Source of the DNA: an uncultured Capnocytophaga sp.
GTDB taxonomy: Bacteria > Bacteroidota > Bacteroidia > Flavobacteriales > Flavobacteriaceae
Assembly: GCF_938029845.1 (NCBI RefSeq)
Contig: NZ_CALHGG010000165.1
Location: 1 to 24,849 of the forward strand
Direction: 5' to 3'
Length of the DNA: 24,849 nucleotides
The translations under genes and the position numbers were made by a program. Of the stretch, positions 22,752 through 24,849 are shown in pieces. Below the pieces are notes generated by a model, which ran no database searches, was not told the DNA's origin, and saw only the letters and a program-made list of their open reading frames with translations. The stretch's first letter is position 1; each line of letters starts with the position of its first letter.

Positions 22752-22798
22752 TTATGAGTTAAATCATTAAATATGTTTCATTCTTAAACAAAATTTCC

Positions 22799-22806
22799 TA
22801 CTTTTG
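22799..22806 (+). promoter_or_regulatory. Promoter -7 element for the coiled-coil protein gene
   Basis: TACTTTTG, 31 bases before the ATG at 22838. The upstream box is not clear. Confidence 0.6.
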
Positions 22807-22837
22807 TCCTAATAAAAGAATTAAAAACCTATTTTTT

Positions 22838-23743
22838 ATGTCAGTAGAATTACAAAACAACGGAATGCCTGAAAGAAAAAAAGGAGGTGGTCTTATCATT
22901 GCTTTGTTGTCCATAGGACTTGTAGGAGCAGGAGGCTATGCTTTCTACCAATCCAACGAAGCTAGAAAAAATGAAGAAGCCATTTTAGAAAAACGCGATC
23001 AGGTTGTCAAAGAATTAGAAAATTTACAAAAGGATTATGACGAAGCGGTAACTATTTCTAAGCAGAATGCCGATGAATTAGCCGATGCTAAAGCTCGTAT
23101 TGCTCAATACATTGACTCGCTTAAGAATATGAAAGCAGATATCAATGTACTGTTCAAGTATCGCGATCAAGTAGAAGTACTTAAGAAAGAACGCAAACGC
23201 CTATTGGCTATCAACGACTCCTTGCGTAAGTACAATGTAAAAGTAACCCAAGAGCGTGACAGCACTGCTATGGCACTGAATGTACGTACTACTCAGCTAG
23301 ATTCTGTCTCTCAGAAGGCCAAAGAACTAAGCAAAGTGATAGATGAAGGTTCTATCCTTAGTCTCAAGAGCCTTACAGCCCAAGGAATGAAAGAAAAATC
23401 AGGAGGTAGATATGTAGAGAAAGAGCGCTCTGGAGCGGTAGATAAGATTAAAGTATGCTACACTGTGGGAGTCAATAGAATTGCCCCTGTGGGCAATCGT
23501 ACTTTCTATGTACAAATACTTAGCCCTAATGGTATTACCTTAGGAGACAATGACACAGCCACTGTTGGAGAAAGAACTGTAAATTACAGTGCTGTAAAGA
23601 AATTCTTGTATGAACGTAACCCTGTGGATGTATGCGAGTATATCTCCTCTATCACTACCAAATATGAACCAGGTACTTACCAAGTGTTTGTATTTGACGA
23701 TCAATTGCGTGAGGTTGGAAAAACAGAAGTAACCTTACGATAA
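22838..23743 (+). CDS. Membrane-anchored coiled-coil protein of unknown function
   Basis: The 301-residue protein has a short basic N-terminus (PERKKGGG, 11-18), one membrane helix (about 19-37), a long charged coiled coil (about 38-175) and a C-terminal globular part (about 195-301) that looks beta-rich (TFYVQILSPNGITLGD, TYQVFVFDDQLREVGKTEV). By the positive-inside rule the N-terminus is cytoplasmic and the rest periplasmic. Similar flavobacterial proteins are sometimes labelled chromosome partitioning ParA, which the sequence does not support: no Walker motif is present. It has its own promoter and terminator. Confidence 0.8.
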   Translation: MSVELQNNGMPERKKGGGLIIALLSIGLVGAGGYAFYQSNEARKNEEAILEKRDQVVKELENLQKDYDEAVTISKQNADELADAKARIAQYIDSLKNMKADINVLFKYRDQVEVLKKERKRLLAINDSLRKYNVKVTQERDSTAMALNVRTTQLDSVSQKAKELSKVIDEGSILSLKSLTAQGMKEKSGGRYVEKERSGAVDKIKVCYTVGVNRIAPVGNRTFYVQILSPNGITLGDNDTATVGERTVNYSAVKKFLYERNPVDVCEYISSITTKYEPGTYQVFVFDDQLREVGKTEVTLR

Positions 23744-23770
23744 TATTTTAAGCAGACTTATAAATAATAA

Positions 23771-23802
23771 AAAACGGCTTATATAAGCCGTTTTCTTTTT
23801 TT
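23771..23802 (+). terminator. Rho-independent terminator after the coiled-coil gene
   Basis: AAAACGGCTTAT and ATAAGCCGTTTT form a perfect palindrome, followed by CTTTTTTT. Confidence 0.9.
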
Positions 23803-23863
23803 GATTTTTGCGTTTAATAATTAATAAAAATAAAGATAGAGATAATTTTAGTTTTTATTCCTT

Positions 23864-23892
23864 AAAAAAGGCCATCCAAATAGGATAGCCTT
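23864..23892 (-). terminator. Rho-independent terminator of the roadblock-like gene
   Basis: On the minus strand AAGGCTATCC pairs with GGATGGCCTT over a five-base loop with one mismatch and is followed by TTTT, 28 bases after the stop of the gene at 23921-24301. Confidence 0.82.
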
Positions 23893-23920
23893 ATATAAGT
23901 TACTTATTTTCAGTTTTTTT

Positions 23921-24301
23921 CTAGAAAATAGACTGTAGATCCTTTTTGTAACGTGCTAAAAGAGAACGAGTAATACCTAAATTTGCTTTAGAAGAATCTA
24001 CAACTAAGAATACAAAATAATTTCCATTAGGAGCCAAATCAATCACATGAATTTGGTTAGTCAAGGTAATGAGAATATCTTCAATCTTCTCCTTATCTTC
24101 CAAACCTAGAATACGCAAAGCACTCATTTTTGCTTTTACCACTTCCAAGTTGTAAGCAGATGCTAAGTTAGGATCCAAATTAGGGTCAGCAGATGCTGCT
24201 ACATAAGACACACCTGATTTCACCTCTGTCACAGAAACAGCAATAAATCCTGGTACATTAGTTCTGATATCCTGTACAAATTTGTCCAATACATTAGTCA
24301 T
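23921..24301 (-). CDS. Roadblock/LC7-like domain protein
   Basis: The 126-residue protein looks like a single roadblock/LC7 domain: an N-terminal helix (MTNVLDKFVQDIRTNVPGF), a strand pair with IAVSVTEVKSGVSYVAAS, a long central helix, then IHVIDLAPNGNYFVFLVVDS and a C-terminal helix (ITRSLLARYKKDLQSI). Roadblock proteins such as MglB usually regulate small Ras-like GTPases in polarity and motility; no GTPase gene is in view, so the partner is unknown. It begins 32 bases after tRNA-Cys on the same strand with no terminator or matching -7 element between them, suggesting a shared transcript. The family call is by overall pattern and is moderate. Confidence 0.65.
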   Translation of the reverse strand: MTNVLDKFVQDIRTNVPGFIAVSVTEVKSGVSYVAASADPNLDPNLASAYNLEVVKAKMSALRILGLEDKEKIEDILITLTNQIHVIDLAPNGNYFVFLVVDSSKANLGITRSLLARYKKDLQSIF

Positions 24302-24333
24302 AAAAATGCGGTTTTAAATTCTAAAATTTAGTG

Positions 24334-24404
24334 AGGCATCAAGCGGATTCGAACCGCTGTAGAAGGTTTTGCAGACCTCTGCCTAGCCACTCGGCCATGA
24401 TGCC
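24334..24404 (-). tRNA. tRNA-Cys (GCA)
   Basis: On the minus strand acceptor strands GGCATCA and TGATGCC pair fully, with discriminator U at 24334, an identity base of tRNA-Cys. The loop CTGCAAA gives anticodon GCA at 24372-24370. The T-arm holds GGTTCGAATCC. CCA is not encoded. Confidence 0.95.
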
Positions 24405-24417
24405 TTTTTACAGGGTG

Positions 24418-24449
24418 CAAATGTAGGACTTTTTTTTTAAGTGCGCAAA
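24418..24449 (-). promoter_or_regulatory. Promoter TTTG-N20-TACATTTG for tRNA-Cys
   Basis: On the minus strand TTTG (24446-24449) and TACATTTG (24418-24425) are exactly 20 bases apart, 13 bases before the tRNA. It lies directly behind the folB stop. Confidence 0.8.
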
Positions 24450-24452
24450 TAA

Positions 24453-24806
24453 TTAGTCAATTATTTTTACACTCACTTGTGCTACATCTCCCCCTATAGG
24501 TGGGTTTATTTTTGCTACTTCTATCTCAACAGAAGTAACACTTTGAAATTCAGCTTTTATAGCTTGTAGAATACGCCCTGCTACATGTTCCAATAGGCGT
24601 GAACGTATAGCCATTTGATCCTTAACAATTTGGTTAAGCCTTACGTAATCTATGGTGTCTGAAAGACAATCACTATCTATAGAAGTAGTCAGATCCGCCC
24701 AAACAGTCATATCTACGCGATACCAACTACCTATTTGAGCTTCTTCTTGTAGGCAACCATGATAGGCATACACCCTAATATCACGAAGAGAAATATTACT
24801 TTTCAT
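24453..24806 (-). CDS. folB: Dihydroneopterin aldolase FolB
   Basis: FolB splits 7,8-dihydroneopterin to 6-hydroxymethyl-dihydropterin and glycolaldehyde in cytoplasmic folate synthesis. The 117-residue protein has normal length and the expected residues: AYHGCLQEE (14-22) with E22, DYVRL (53-57) with Y54, LLEHVAGRI (71-79) for pterin binding and KINPPIGG (99-106) with catalytic K99. The tunnelling-fold pattern is complete. The ATG start is clear. Upstream (24807-24849) the window ends; no other folate gene is visible. Confidence 0.95.
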   Translation of the reverse strand: MKSNISLRDIRVYAYHGCLQEEAQIGSWYRVDMTVWADLTTSIDSDCLSDTIDYVRLNQIVKDQMAIRSRLLEHVAGRILQAIKAEFQSVTSVEIEVAKINPPIGGDVAQVSVKIID

Positions 24807-24849
24807 GCGTTATTATCTTTCAGTACAGTTACAACCACCGATACCTTGG

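Noticed and set aside
24813..24849. Possible 3' end of a minus-strand gene (frame ending GIGGCNCTER, then TAA)
   Set aside because: Only 11 codons lie in the window, and other frames are equally plausible; it cannot be told from chance.

Overview
The window looks like a chromosomal segment of a flavobacterium, possibly Capnocytophaga. I see a single-chain SecDF fusion. Many genes are preceded by the Bacteroidetes sigma-A element TAnnTTTG, several with a TTG or TTTG box 20 bases upstream. Strong Shine-Dalgarno sequences are scarce and DNA is AT-rich. The phylum call is strong; the genus is an inference.

Layout. Bases 1-5816 hold the 3' end of tRNA-Val, a large secDF with its own terminator, a BaiN/YhiN-type flavoprotein and tatD. 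Bases 5856-10815 form a visibly more AT-rich accessory island. It has two adjacent paralogous unknown genes, a stand-alone EF-Tu domain-3-like protein, a SMI1/KNR4 (SUKH) immunity-type protein, and three or four unknown genes on the minus strand. It also holds gene debris: a frameshifted N-terminus of a Rossmann-fold NAD(P)-binding protein, and a 75-base copy of the tail of a neighbouring gene. The tail copy and its source form direct repeats around a 215-codon gene. This resembles an orphan-immunity locus remodelled by recombination; no toxin, integrase or IS element is visible.

Bases 11077-16740 carry a class II type c cytochrome, an AlkZ-like winged-helix protein divergent from an AraC/GyrI-like regulator with a small membrane protein, and a MerR regulator divergent from a short-chain dehydrogenase. 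The MerR/SDR intergenic region has two near-identical 17-bp palindromes, one by each promoter, and the dehydrogenase is cut by an in-frame TAA. A Uma2-type nuclease-fold protein and a DoxX-like membrane protein follow.

Bases 16824-24806 are mostly housekeeping: a radical SAM protein and its DUF4130-type partner (a predicted DNA modification or repair pair), murC, tRNA-Tyr, a FabH-like ketoacyl-ACP synthase, mnmA, an envelope coiled-coil protein, a roadblock/LC7-like protein, tRNA-Cys and folB.

Recurring theme: several intergenic leaders (before tatD, the Uma2 gene, the radical SAM gene, its partner and murC) consist of degenerate short repeats that can fold and run up to the start codon. Gene starts were moved downstream where the longest open frame overlapped a promoter, terminator or upstream gene (flavoprotein, AraC, MerR, SDR, DoxX, mnmA, and the gene ending at 9935).
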